This document shows positions 35,795 to 46,904 of a stretch of DNA of 64,000 bases, one piece after another. Source of the stretch: Ignelater luminosus (lineage: Eukaryota > Arthropoda > Insecta > Coleoptera > Elateridae); assembly GCA_011009095.1 (NCBI GenBank), contig VTPC01089495.1:1-64000 (forward strand), written 5' to 3'. The translations under genes and the position numbers were made by a program. The notes under the pieces are model-generated. The model ran no database searches, was not told the DNA's origin, and saw only the letters and a list, made by a program, of their open reading frames with translations. How positions within the stretch are numbered: position 1 is the stretch's first letter; each line of letters starts with the position of its first letter.

Positions 35795-36955
35795 TAGAAC
35801 AACGTTTCCTCCACAATTGAAAAGATTGTACTTTATCTGCTAAAGATTTCAAGTTATGAAACTTTTCAGTAAACGAGGGTTAGTAGTCTTTGGCCGCTCT
35901 CATCGACCTTTGAACCTGCACTTACCAGAGCCAAGAAATCTAATAGTTCATCCAATATAAAATTAAATAAAACAAGGAGTATATGTAGGATCACTCCGTT
36001 TAATCCTTTGCCCTTAAGAATCCTATCAGGTTTAAAAGTTCCTTAAGACCATATCAAAAGCTGTCCAGCTCGTTCAAGATGTTCAATACGAACTGATGGC
36101 ACTAATGTTTGTCATACCGACTTTGCCACCTTCTAAAGCCTATTTTTGAACTTCTTATCAATTTCGTGGTTATCTAAGGATAAATACAACTCTAGGTGAG
36201 ACATTGCCCAAAATGAAATTTAGGTATCTGGAGAGTTCGATCAAAAATAGTGATAATTCTGAAGATCTAAGATACAAAATAAAAAAACAACTAAAGACAG
36301 GAACTCAATAACGAATGAAAAACACGATTAAAACTAAATTTAAAATCTACAGAAGTCAGTCAAAATGTAAACCACTTCTGGCATATTCTGAGGAATTAGT
36401 AAGATACCTTTTTGTATGCAAAAGAAAAAAAATGAATCAGTTAATAAAAATGGAGTCCTATTAGAATAAATCTCTCTTTTTCAAAAGGAATAGGTATAAA
36501 TAAACATAAAAGATAGAGGCTAGGTTTATGAATGCAAAGGAGACTATACAAAATTCTACAGGTCCAACAAAAAGGAAATCTGATTTTGTTTTTGAGTTAC
36601 AAAACTTAAGGGAAAGGAGCATTGTAGAATTCTTATTCTTTTGAAGTTGTTTTTAGAAAAAGAGCATTTCTGCTTAGCATTTTGTAAAAGTCAAGACGAA
36701 TCAGAAGAAAATGTTTCCAAAACCAGAAATATTTAATTACACTAAAACCAAGATTAAACACAGAAAATCGAAATTTGTTTCCGATTGCCCAAGAAGTTTA
36801 CAAGACCAATGCTGCCTGCTCCTGTTCGCGAGAGTATTTCCATAAGATTTTCTTTGAATCCTTGAGATCGCAACAAGGATTGATACGATGCTTAATATCA
36901 TGTGTATCTGTAGCAAAACCGGGAAAATTCATTACTTACTCTTTTCAGACAACAG
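35795..36955. other. AT-rich non-coding stretch
   Basis: No gene is supportable. The 94-codon plus frame at 36775-37059 runs into the antisense of the mariner copy and is not real. Confidence 0.5.
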
Positions 36956-36959
36956 AATT

Positions 36960-37491
36960 GCTTTTTTCGGTCTTGGCTCGTGCGGCAGCTTTCATTGGGA
37001 TGATTGAGCTTTGGTTTCCACGTCATAACCATAAACCCATGATTCGTCACCAGTTATGACCCTCTGGAGCAAATTTGGGTCGTCGCGGACAAATTCCAAC
37101 AGCTCCTTAGCAATGTTAATGCGATGCTGTTTTTGGTCGAAATTGAGCAATTTTGGTACGAATTTCGCGACGACCCGTCTCATGCCGAAATCATTGGTAA
37201 AAATCGAATGGTACGAGCCAATCGATTTGTTTCTCTAACGGTGATTCGACGATTGGCCAATACTATTTTCTTCACTTCATCAATGTTTTCGTCTGTTGTT
37301 GACGTGCTCGGGCGTCCGGCACGCTCTTCGTCGTTCACATCTTCTCGGCCCTCTGAGAACATTTTGCACCACCGATAAACGTTGCTTCGGTCCAAAGTAG
37401 CTTCACCATATGCCACAGTCAACATTCGGAATGCGTCGGCGCCCGTAATTTTGTTTTTCACACAAAATTTGTTACAGATTCTTTGATCCAT
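36960..37491 (-). pseudogene. Mariner transposase, N-terminal half, broken
   Basis: The minus strand encodes the N-terminal half of a mariner transposase. The first helix-turn-helix domain begins MDQRICNKFC at 37491. It is followed by NVYRWCKMFSEGREDVNDEE and RAGRPSTSTTDENIDEVKKI, then NRRITVRE of the second domain. Reading then shifts frame and resumes with MRRVVAKFVPKLLNFDQKQH and VITGDESWVYGYDVETKAQS, which holds the first catalytic Asp. After a stop where Trp is usual, KLPHEPRPKK can be read to about 36960, and then similarity ends. The second and third catalytic residues are absent, so the 3' half is lost. There are at least two breaks in the part that remains. The start codon is chosen by match to the family. 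Frames on the plus strand here are antisense shadows. Confidence 0.9.
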
Positions 37492-37699
37492 TTTTTAGAA
37501 TAGGCAAAAATCGAAGACGAGCCAAAACACGTCCAAGCAAAACAGCTGTCAGAAATTAACTGAAAATTCAAAATGGCCGAACTTGTCGGCATAAGTGAGG
37601 GACATGAGTACCAACATAACGCCACAAAAAAATTGAAAATCGAATATACGTAACCCGCGGAAATTCAAAATTTGCGATACTTTTTGAACAGACCTCGTA
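37492..37699 (-). mobile_element. 5' untranslated region and terminal inverted repeat of the mariner copy
   Basis: Upstream of the transposase start, the element ends at 37699 with TA followed, on the minus strand, by CGAGGTCTGTTCAAAAAGTA. This is a terminal repeat widely found on insect mariners of this transposase type. The terminal repeat occupies about 37674-37699. No partner is present on the other side, in line with loss of the 3' half. Confidence 0.8.
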
Positions 37700-38917
37700 T
37701 TCAGAAATTGATAAAGCATTGTAGGGATCCTCAATCAAATTTTCTTATTTTCTTTAGTCTATAAAGTGCATGTGCATTGTACAGTGTTTACAACAAATCC
37801 ATCAACTATTCTAATGTTATATCTTTTCAGTAGACGACAGCATCAAAGTGGTAACATTCAAACAACAATTGATGTCTATAGTTCATATTAGATTTGCCAA
37901 TAACTACAAACAATGTGATGATGGTGTATCTGTCTTATAGCAAGTAGATAGAAATGTGCTTAGAGAAGAAATTGATATAGGCTGTGAAAGTGTTTGAAAT
38001 AGACGTATAGGAAATATTTAAAGAGGGAAGCTAAAGAGAAAGAAAAGAGCAGTTAATAATATTTGGTCGTTATGAAAGACAAAGTTAAGGCAAACAACTA
38101 AATTACCAAAACATGTTAGTAGTAGCGTAACAATCACTCTCGCAACCCTTGTAATCAATGATGGGAGAGGGCAAAGAGAAAAAACCTCCCACAAGAAAGT
38201 CAGTTTAAAAAGCCGAGAAAGCTAGAAGGAACTTCCATGCTGAAATCCTAAAGGAGGATTCTTAAAATAAATCAAATAGAAAATGTCTAGGAATTGTTCA
38301 AAACAGGCATGTATCATGAGATTTCCCACATAGAGAAATAACCTTACTTATACAAAATTTACCTTTGATGCGCTTTTAGTTTTATATTCCGCATAGAATA
38401 GCTTGATACATTGAAAAGCTGTTAGAAATAGAAAGAAAAGGTGAGCAGAGCTAAAAATATCATGTCAAGAGGACAGCAAGACGCCACACTAGCCTCTCAA
38501 GAGTCATTTATTATATTGAAAGAAAACTGTAGAATGTGATTTTTTTATGGTTTTTCAATTTTGGCACATGAGTGAATATTTTCCATAGACCTGATATTCT
38601 TTTTAGAAAATTCGTAAGAACTGCAATCTATCTTCAAATTTTTGTGCTCGCGTTTACGGATTGATGCAAGGACGGCTCAGACTTTAAATAATAATATTGT
38701 AATATTGATAATGTCCAAATGAGGCAAAATAGCTAAACACCAAAAAACCTTATTTATTAACCCTCCGATATGGGTGAATAACATCTGCCTGGAATTAACA
38801 GTTTAAGTTTAGTAGAGACGCAATTATTTTCCTAAAACTCGAATTAAAAAACAAATTGTTAATATCCGACAGTAAGTATTAATACTTTCTGATGATTCGT
38901 CTCTGCACCATAGAAAC
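37700..38917. other. AT-rich non-coding stretch
   Basis: I see no gene, RNA or element. Confidence 0.5.
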
Positions 38918-39088
38918 ATGGCTCTCTTCAGAGTCAGTGTTGTGGTGACATTTGCATTTCTTTCAGGGATGCATGAAACAATTTTAAAAGAAAAATGTGC
39001 CGCATTAAAAATTGTTTCTTATATTTTGCGGTACCTGTCTAGAGTACATTTCTCCGTCTCTCACATTGTCGGTCGACATGGTGGATAA
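38918..39088 (+). CDS. Candidate 56-residue small peptide with signal-like start
   Basis: A 56-codon frame starts at an ATG in a strong insect context (AAACATGG) and ends at TAA. The N terminus MALFRVSVVVTFAFLSGMHE has a basic residue and a hydrophobic run of about ten residues, the shape of a signal peptide. The rest carries one Cys (residue 27), several Ser and His, and ends GRHGG. There is no paired-cysteine pattern of a toxin or defensin and no dibasic processing site. I do not recognise a family. Frames of this size are common by chance, though its composition is less AT-driven than most here. A spliced exon or a mobile-element fragment is also possible. Confidence 0.25.
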   Translation: MALFRVSVVVTFAFLSGMHETILKEKCAALKIVSYILRYLSRVHFSVSHIVGRHGG

Positions 39089-42000
39089 TAAGATTCCTAA
39101 TGGACACTATTCTGCTCATTTTCAGAATCAACCAAGGTGAAAAATCTTGATTAGTAAAAAAAAGATTTTGAAAGAAACTAATTAATTAATTAAATGAAAT
39201 ATTTGATAACTGTTTATCAGGAGATATTTTTCCGTGAGCCTAGAAACTGTAAACTGTGCGTTTCATCCCGAAACCAGGATGAATAATATCAATCGCTCTA
39301 TTAACATATTGTTAGTATACCAAGAAGATTAAAAAATCTCGAGAAGATTTAATATCATCATCCCATAATCTGGGAGTGCAGGTATCAAGACAGACCAAAA
39401 TATTGTTTGGAAGTTCTGTAAGTAAGATAATGACTAATGTGGATAACACAGTTATCAGAAGATTCGAAAAGGGTTGCTTCCAAGGATCGTGCTCTTGTCC
39501 AACCTTAAATTTTCAGTCAACAAATGGAAGGCGTCCCTCTTCAAAAATAAATCGGGTTTTTTGCACTTACTGCAAAGACAACATTAAGTGTCTTGGTTTT
39601 GTCAGTGATTGAAGACTGATTTAGAATTCCTACTCTTACGCAGAGTACATTACTCGGAAGAAAGGAATCTCATATATAAGGTTAGTGCAGTTGCAAGGAT
39701 GACTTGAGGTTTTAAGAGCGGGGCAGTAATTTGGACGAAAAACCTCAGAATAAAGTTATCACAGGCACTATAAGCACACAGTAAATAATGCATGCTATAT
39801 TACAAACGCTTTTTGGCGTACTTACATCACATTTCTTTGGATCAAGTCGCATGCATATTAGGTAACGAGAGATCAAGTAAATCAGCAAAAGAAATGCCGC
39901 TATGGGAAGGTGCCCCAAACGCGCTTATCAAAGAGACTCTAGGGATTAATGTTATAGCACTGTAAAGATTTTCATAGCGAAGAGTCGTGCATAATAAGGA
40001 AAAGAAAGCAAAGATCGTGTAAATCCTGAAAATGGCCAGTACAACTATACCTACAATACCTACCCGTTTGGATCTTGTGCAACCGGTATCTAATAGTAAT
40101 GTTTTGAGATTCTTTGTTCCAATGTTTTGGAATTTGGAATTTCCTTTTTGTGTTTAAAATAGAAGTAGAAATCAAAACGACAAGGAAGTGTGAGTGCATT
40201 CATCATTAAGAGAAACATAAAAATTGAAAGGTGCAAAGAAGTGATTACTCAGAATGGCAAGCAGTTTTCAAAAATTCTTGTGGTAAAGATAATTCAGGCG
40301 TTTTGAACTGTGCTTCTGTTACATATGTTCTTTAAGCATTTCGAGAAAGAGATTGGATATAAAAGCCAAACAATTGAAACTAACAAATTAGTAATTGATA
40401 GATGCGTAATTTATCTATTGTCATAACAGCATGTCATTTATTTCAGATTTAATTTATGGGATCTTTTACGACATGAAATTAATAAATGCAGAACTGCCTT
40501 TTACTTTTGATTTTTATCTTCAGAACAATCAATCGACCAAATTGATGTTATTTATAAATCGATGTCGTTATTTATAAAAAAACAAATCTAGCGTTAAACT
40601 ATCGTTTTAAAATAAAGAAAGGTTAGAAAGCACCAGGAAGACTGGACGAACTTAAGGAATCTACTTAGGTTTAATTAAGGAAGGAAATAAAAATAAAAAT
40701 TCAAAACAAGTGCCTATTACATTCCATCTTTCAAATTCAAGAATTATTATGTCAGTAAATGTCTGTAGGTTTAAAATTAAATTCAAAAACTACTCTTGGA
40801 GTCTCTGAAAATTAATAGGCTTTAAATTTAATTTAACAAATTGAATCCGTTTATAAAAAATAAATGTTACTTTTAAAGTTTTCAAATACAGTCAGTTCCA
40901 GCAACAAGTCCCATATACAAATTAGGCGCCAGTCTCCTAAGGCTAAAGACCTCAAACAAACTATGAATGACCTTCTACAAATAAATGGCTAATTTTTTTT
41001 ATGTCACACATAACAAATCAAGTTCGATCACATCGGACGTTTATGTGAAGTGATAGAAAATTAGGAGATCGTAGTTAGCTACTCACAATAATTTATGATC
41101 TAGTCAATCAGTGGTTGATTATTATAAGTTTGTGTTTTATATCAATGACGTGATCGTGTGATGGGATTTATTTAATTTCCTTCTACACTTAATAAATGTA
41201 GATTAAATAGAATTTTATTATTTTATTTAACTAAACTACAGTTATAAGAATTTGTAATTCCACATACGGTAATCATTAAATTCTACTCCAAAGATGGCTG
41301 TGTTTATTTTATGTTAGCTTCAGTGTGTGTAATTCAGTTTATGTGTATAGCAGTAATTTTAAATGTTTCAGCAATGGAAACCGTTATTACAAGATCATTT
41401 CGAGAAAAACTGTAATTAAATGATAATTACCTGAGATATTCAACATGAGACTAGAAACATCCAAGAGATGAACTTATGTAATCGTTGTATAAAAAATGCA
41501 TCTTAATGTCAAGGATCTAATTGTACAAGTTTAGATATTATTTTAATGCCCAGTGGGTCGAGAAACGACATTGTAGACCACCCAAACACAAGCGGCTTTC
41601 ATAGATCGAAACAAAAACATTAGTACATGAAGTAAGTTCCAAACATATATTACAAATCGACATTTGAAAAATGTTAATTTGTCCCCCCAAAGAAGAGCTT
41701 TAGTTTTATTGATAAAAACCGCTCGCGTGTGGGTATAGTTTTTCACAAATCAGTGAATTTATAGATTGTTAGCTTGTTAACGTATCTTTATTTCTTGTTC
41801 TGAATGAGTTTAATTGGGAACGGATCTCATTAAGATTCTACGATATGGGCAATGCCAGTTAAATGTTTCATTGGCTGAAAATAACTTTTAGTAGTTAGTA
41901 TTTTTTTGTATATCTATAAATTGATTATCTTCGTTTAACGTAATGAAGATTGTGCAATTTTAGGTTAACAAAAGAATTTTTAAGAGCTTGGCAAAATAAT

Positions 42001-43530
42001 AAAAATTTTAATTCAACCCACACGTTTCGTGGAATGCGAACTGATTTTAATCTAGGTCAAAAGGCTATTATTTTCACATTCACTTCTTATAGATCTCTAA
42101 TGATCATTTAGCACTTCGCATTTAACACCTACATCTCAAGATCTTACTTTTTTTCTTAAGTTTCGATCGACGTTCCATGGTAATTAAACTTTTATTTTTA
42201 TTTAATTGTGGTTAGGGTAAACTTTTAATTGATTCTCTTCTACGAAAAAAAGTCAATCTGACTAATTACATCAAAATGCTAAAAACTGTCTGATTACGTT
42301 TAAAACAAGAAAAAGGAATTTCTGGTTTATGGGGGGACATATAAACGAATTTTATGTACCGTAAGATCACTAATTTCTTATCTTGACAACATACTTTGAT
42401 GTCATTTATCGACATGTTTTTTATTGTTTTCTACTTTTATTTACTCATTTGTTTTGGTTTTACTACCAATGTGTCCAAATAAGCAGAAGACAAAATGAAA
42501 CTGAAACATTACTATAGCTTCTTGGAAAAGGAGTAATTTGGCTTCCGTTTCAGGTTGCCTTGTCAGAAGAAAGTTTTTTCCATTCAATGTTACATGCCAA
42601 CTAATAGCAACACAAGATGTATAGGTTGATGAAGGGGGCCAAGTTCACCGTTTTTGCTTCCCAAAAAACAACTAATAACATGATCTAACCCACTGGGTTA
42701 TCTTCAGTCTTATAGGGTTGCAGGGAATCCCATAGCTTGGAATTAATTTAACATGGACGTAAGTCTGATTATTTTTAGTGATGATAAATAGTACCCCAAT
42801 ATAATCTTCAATCGATCAGCTCTTTCGGGCGTGATTAACTATAGAAACTTGCAGTATAGAAGGTAAGTACGAGTAATGCTGTGCTCAGTCTGCAAATTTC
42901 CCAACTTAAGCTTATAGCAAGTACTAAGAGTATTTAAAGAGTAAGTGTAAGTAGAAAAAACTTTTATCTTGTCAAATTACTACTAAAATTGGTATCGTGA
43001 TACGTATTTAGTAGTGTAGTGACCAAAAAAACCTGATGAAGAGAAAATTAAAAGCTATTTTCAGTACCTTGATGATGGCCTAACCGTTACACTCAGATCA
43101 TAGGATCCACTGTACAAGCTGTGATGCAACGTGCTCCTTGGAGTTACTTACCCTGAAAGCCGCCAGCTACTGTCGCAAACAGCAGTATAAGTTTTATTTA
43201 AGATATCTTGTGTGGTTTTTTCTGTTTTCCTCCGGCAATAACTATTTTCTCAAAATTTGATAATACTGAAGTGTTCACTGAGATTACCATGGCTTGTTAG
43301 TAGACCAATGAAGATCTTTATTCTTCTTGTACTAGTTTGCTAGGAGAGTTACTAGCTTGTCTAATATATTAGTCTGTACTGGCCACTGGGGTATCTGAAG
43401 AGTCCCTTAATGACATGCCGGCTCTGGCGGGAGGAAGGTAGTGATAAGCCCCTTCTTAGCCACAACGTCAATTATTTCAGTTTCTACTATGGTACAATGT
43501 CCCAGGATTTAGATAGGTTATTAGGCTTGA
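39089..43530. other. AT-rich non-coding stretch
   Basis: No gene is supportable; the open frames at 39376-39612, 39972-40199 and 41543-41746 have no domains. From about 42490 to 43500 the composition is more balanced, with many eroded-looking words, perhaps an old element I cannot name. Confidence 0.45.
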
Positions 43531-43730
43531 ACGATTCGAGGATTCATGAATTGAAAGATATTGATTTTCAACTATTTTAAATCCAACTAAAAAATGATTC
43601 TTTTCTCTAAATGTTTTAATCGATTTGATACAAATCGGTTTTTTCTGAATCTATTTAAATCGTTTTTCCGATCCAAATCGATTTTAATCGAATCGGTTTT
43701 CGAATTTCACTTCTAGATCGAATCGTCTTG
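43531..43730. repeat. Degenerate AATCG/CGATT-rich repeat tract
   Basis: About 200 bases are dominated by AATCGATT-type words (AAATCGATTTTAATCG and relatives) in both orientations. This looks like an eroded simple repeat or the end of a miniature element. It stops about 170 bases before the left end of the mariner copy. Confidence 0.6.
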
Positions 43731-43903
43731 TGCAGGAGATAATCAGTTGTTTTGATTAATCTATTAATTGCCTAAGGTTATAAGTTATTCGATTTCTCTG
43801 GTCCAAAACGGTCAAGAAACTTCGTGACTAGATGCGATGTGATTTTCAGAGCAGCTAGAAGTCGAAAACCGTCTGGCTCTTGGTGGATATACTGGTGTGC
43901 TAA

Positions 43904-45011
43904 TAGGAAGTCCGGATCAAAGCGTCGGCTCCATCTAGCGGTGTAAAACTTAAAGTGTTTGGCATAAACAAACAAAAATTTGTGCTAATCTTTTGAACAT
44001 TGACTAATCAATTATCAAAGTTTGGATTATTTTCGTTGCCAGCAACTGCAAATTTTAGTGAGTGACATTCATCAACTACATTTCATCAAGATTTCCGTTC
44101 TGGCTGGCAAGACAGCAGCAGAAATCTATCGCGACTTAAAGAATCATGAATGCAAAAGATCAACGAAGAACGATATGACGTCGAAAAAGGTCGCGGCGGT
44201 GCACATCATGTTGACCCTCAAAAAGACATCAAGATTGATCAAATCAAAGAGCTCTTCGAGGAATCAAAAGTATGGAGTGTGAGAGAAATTGCACGTCGAC
44301 TTGACCTGCCCAAGACCACTGTGCACGAAATTATAACCGAAAAATTGAAAATGCGCCAGTTGTCGTGCAATACCCCATGTTCTGAACGAAGATCAAGTGC
44401 AAGCTCGAATTGATGCCTGTCGACATAACCTCCTTCGCTATCGTCACAATTCAAGACTCATCAAACGCACATTGGCTATTGACGAGTCTTGGGACAGTCT
44501 GTACACCCAGCCCAAACAGGCCATGGATTTCGAAGGCATCGCTTTCTGGCAGCTCCTGGAAGAAAGGCAATCTTGCACCAAAGAAGTGTATAGGGACTTC
44601 CTTCCGAACTGGATGATCGCACGCGATTACCGACATGTCATGATTGCCCAGGACAATGCTCGTTCACATGTGGCTGATGTCGTTACGAAATGGCTCGTTG
44701 AAAACGATGTGGACACTTGGGTTCAACCGCCCTACAGCCCTGTGACTTCAATTGTTTTGGTCCATTGAAGCGTAGGTTGGGAGGCATCCGACACGTTAGC
44801 GTTGAAGAATTACGCGCTTCAATTACCCGTGTTTGCAAAGAGGGCATGGCTGAGGGGCTCTTTCGTGGCATAAGGACGATGCCGGATCGATGAAAACGTG
44901 TCATCGAACAGAATGGAGATTACTTATAAATATTCTCAAATATCAAGTTTGTAGCATTTGCTTTTCCCTTTTTATTCAATAATAAATTTGCGACACTTTT
45001 ATCCGGACTTA
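43904..45011 (+). mobile_element. Nearly full-length mariner-family transposon with both terminal repeats
   Basis: The ~1.1-kb element is bounded by TA and has terminal inverted repeats. The left end reads AGTCCGGATCAAAGCGTCG at about 43909; the right end, on the reverse strand, reads AGTCCGGATAAAAGTGTCGC and ends at 45010. They match over about 17 of 19 positions. The transposase relic lies between them in the plus orientation. Small shifts in the transposase show that the copy is inactive, but the preserved ends and total length show a once-complete insertion. Confidence 0.85.
44085..44929 (+). pseudogene. Mariner-family transposase relic
   Basis: The N terminus ISVLAGKTAAEIYRDLKN is typical of the family's first helix-turn-helix. 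A second DNA-binding domain follows in another frame (SVREIARRLDLPKTTVHEII near 44277). The catalytic region is in a third frame. The first Asp is in TLAIDESWDSLY near 44484, and the second is in IAQDNARSHVADVV near 44652. After PPYSP a short deletion removes the expected Asp-Leu-x-Pro and shifts the frame. The next frame gives CDFNCFGPLKRRLGGIRHVS, with the third Asp, and the end FRGIRTMPDR, a stop, then KRVIEQNGDYL to the natural stop at 44929. There are about four breaks in all. With the missing residues restored to the family length, the spacing of the last two Asp would be near 34. The original start codon is not preserved, so the left limit is approximate. Confidence 0.88.
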
Positions 45012-46380
45012 CTATTATTTTACAAAAAAGATAGAAAGAGGAGTAACTTCAGAATGGAATACAGTCTGTACCTGCTCAAGGAGAAACAAGAATTCTACTG
45101 AGATTAAGCCTAGGATACCCTTGTAGTTTAACAAAAATTAATATCGAAGAAGTGTAGTTACTTCTCGCTGAAAAGAACAGATCATTTCTCATTAACAGAT
45201 TAATTTCATTCTATCTTCTGTGTCAAGTGTAACAGACCACTAAAGTAAGGAAGCCAAGTATCGTTTCAGTGTTCAGACACATATTTTGCACTACAGTTTG
45301 TTAGTTACAGGAAAGATATGAACTTAAACCAGATTAGTTAGAGAGGTTTCCTTTTTTACATTATTTATCATTGAAAAAGTAGTACTTAAGGATACAAAAC
45401 ACACAAATCTTATACATTTTGCATTTCTTGTGAATATAACGAAAAGCAATTAAGAAAGACAAAAATTAAGTTTGATCCAGTGACAAATCTAAAAACGATA
45501 ATTATTTTTAAAAACAAACATCTACAAGTTGACACTTATTGGTAAACTACAATGTTAGGTAAGAATTAACAGCAAATAAAGAGTGGCAGAAATCTGAAAA
45601 GATAATGAAAATAAACCTCCAAGTAGAGTGACGTCTAATTCACGTGATTTATGGGTCATCAGACACAAATTTTATTACTAAATTTGGTAGTAATAAAGAT
45701 TGACATTTTATTAAAAAATTATTAACTCAATTTACACTCACGATGAAGGTTCAAATGTAAACCGAAAGCTTGAGCGTAGTCAGAAAATTTTTAATAGCGA
45801 ACTAGACGCCTTTTTGACGTCTTAGTAGAAATCTAAATTTTAGAAACCAATACATAACGTCATATTTAATTACACAAGAAATACGAAACATAAATGACGT
45901 CCTTATGACATCGATTATTTAGATTCGTAATTAATGATGAGAAATGACCAAAATGATCACGTAAATTTCACGTCTTTCTGCTTGTTAGGAAGCTGTCGGA
46001 GTATTCGAATTATTGTATCCACGTTTCTTGCTTCTTTAGATAAATTTATCTATCAATCTAAAAGCAGATAACAGACAGAAGGTTTAAAAATAGGTGACAG
46101 ATGACAAAAGAGAAACTATTAAAGAAAGAAAAGTATAAGTTGACAAATTTAATGTAAACGACTAGCCATAAAACAAATCTCTATTACATTATAAAAAGGA
46201 TATAAGTAGATTACTATTAGATGTGCATATGCAACTTGATTTCCATAAAAGTATGCGCTAAATTGATGATCATCACAGAACTTGCAGATAAAAGTTCAAG
46301 ATTGCACACTTACCTCATGAGGTACATTTAATTTTTTTTATTGTTCATAAACTATTTGCAGTGTTTGAACGTGAACCTCT
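45012..46380. other. AT-rich non-coding stretch
   Basis: No gene is seen. It holds one copy of the GACGTC-containing dispersed repeat at 45791-45833, listed separately. Confidence 0.5.
45791..45833 (+). repeat. Dispersed short repeat with GACGTC palindromes, copy 2
   Basis: It matches the copy at 9696-9738 in order and spacing: TTAATAGCGA, TAGACG, CTTTTTGACGTC and AGAAA. A third GACGTC-like word (ATGACGTCCTTATGACATCG) lies ~65 bases further right, at about 45895-45914. Confidence 0.45.
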
Positions 46381-46384
46381 AATC

Positions 46385-46530
46385 TTTGCAGTTAACAGTA
46401 GGAAGGCGAGTCCGACCTGTGTTCAAATTTTATTTTCATATGAAGACTAGTGAATGGCTTGATTGTTAGCCACCAAAAAAATAACCTATTAAGGGGCCCA
46501 GTCCGACCCCTGCTTGCATTTCGCTTTCTT
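46385..46530. repeat. Outlying copies of the 50.6-53.4 kb tandem repeat
   Basis: Two phrases resemble the array to the right: GGCGAGTCCGACCTGTGTT and GGGCCCAGTCCGACCCCTGC. Each is followed by an ATTT...CTTTC or TTTTCATATGAAGACTAGTGA-like tail. They are probably a detached piece of the same repeat family, about 4 kb away. Confidence 0.4.
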
Positions 46531-46904
46531 TCTGTTTGACTTTGAAATATTTATGAAAAATAGTAAAACTGTGACTTTGAAGGATCAAAACTTAAAACAA
46601 AGTAAGACCGTCATGAAAACTCAAACTCAAACAGATATCGTAAGTAATTTGATGTTCCTGATTTGACATACAATAATGCAATAAACTAAAGCATGAGCAA
46701 AAAACTGAGGGAAACGACATAGCATTCTGAAACTTATATTAGTCCAAGGTTTTTCTTTTTTTATCACAACAAAGATAGACACAACAACACTCTGGACAAA
46801 GCTAAATTTATTATCATCATAGGACTTACAGATAAACGTCGAGATTGCGCACGTGCCTTATTAGGTAGATTAACGTATTTCTTTATTTGTTCATGAATTA
46901 TATA

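Noticed and set aside
37056-37378. Plus-strand open frames over the 37-kb mariner
   Set aside because: They are antisense shadows of the minus-strand transposase.
44239-44904. Minus-strand open frames over the 44-kb mariner
   Set aside because: They are antisense shadows of the plus-strand transposase relic.
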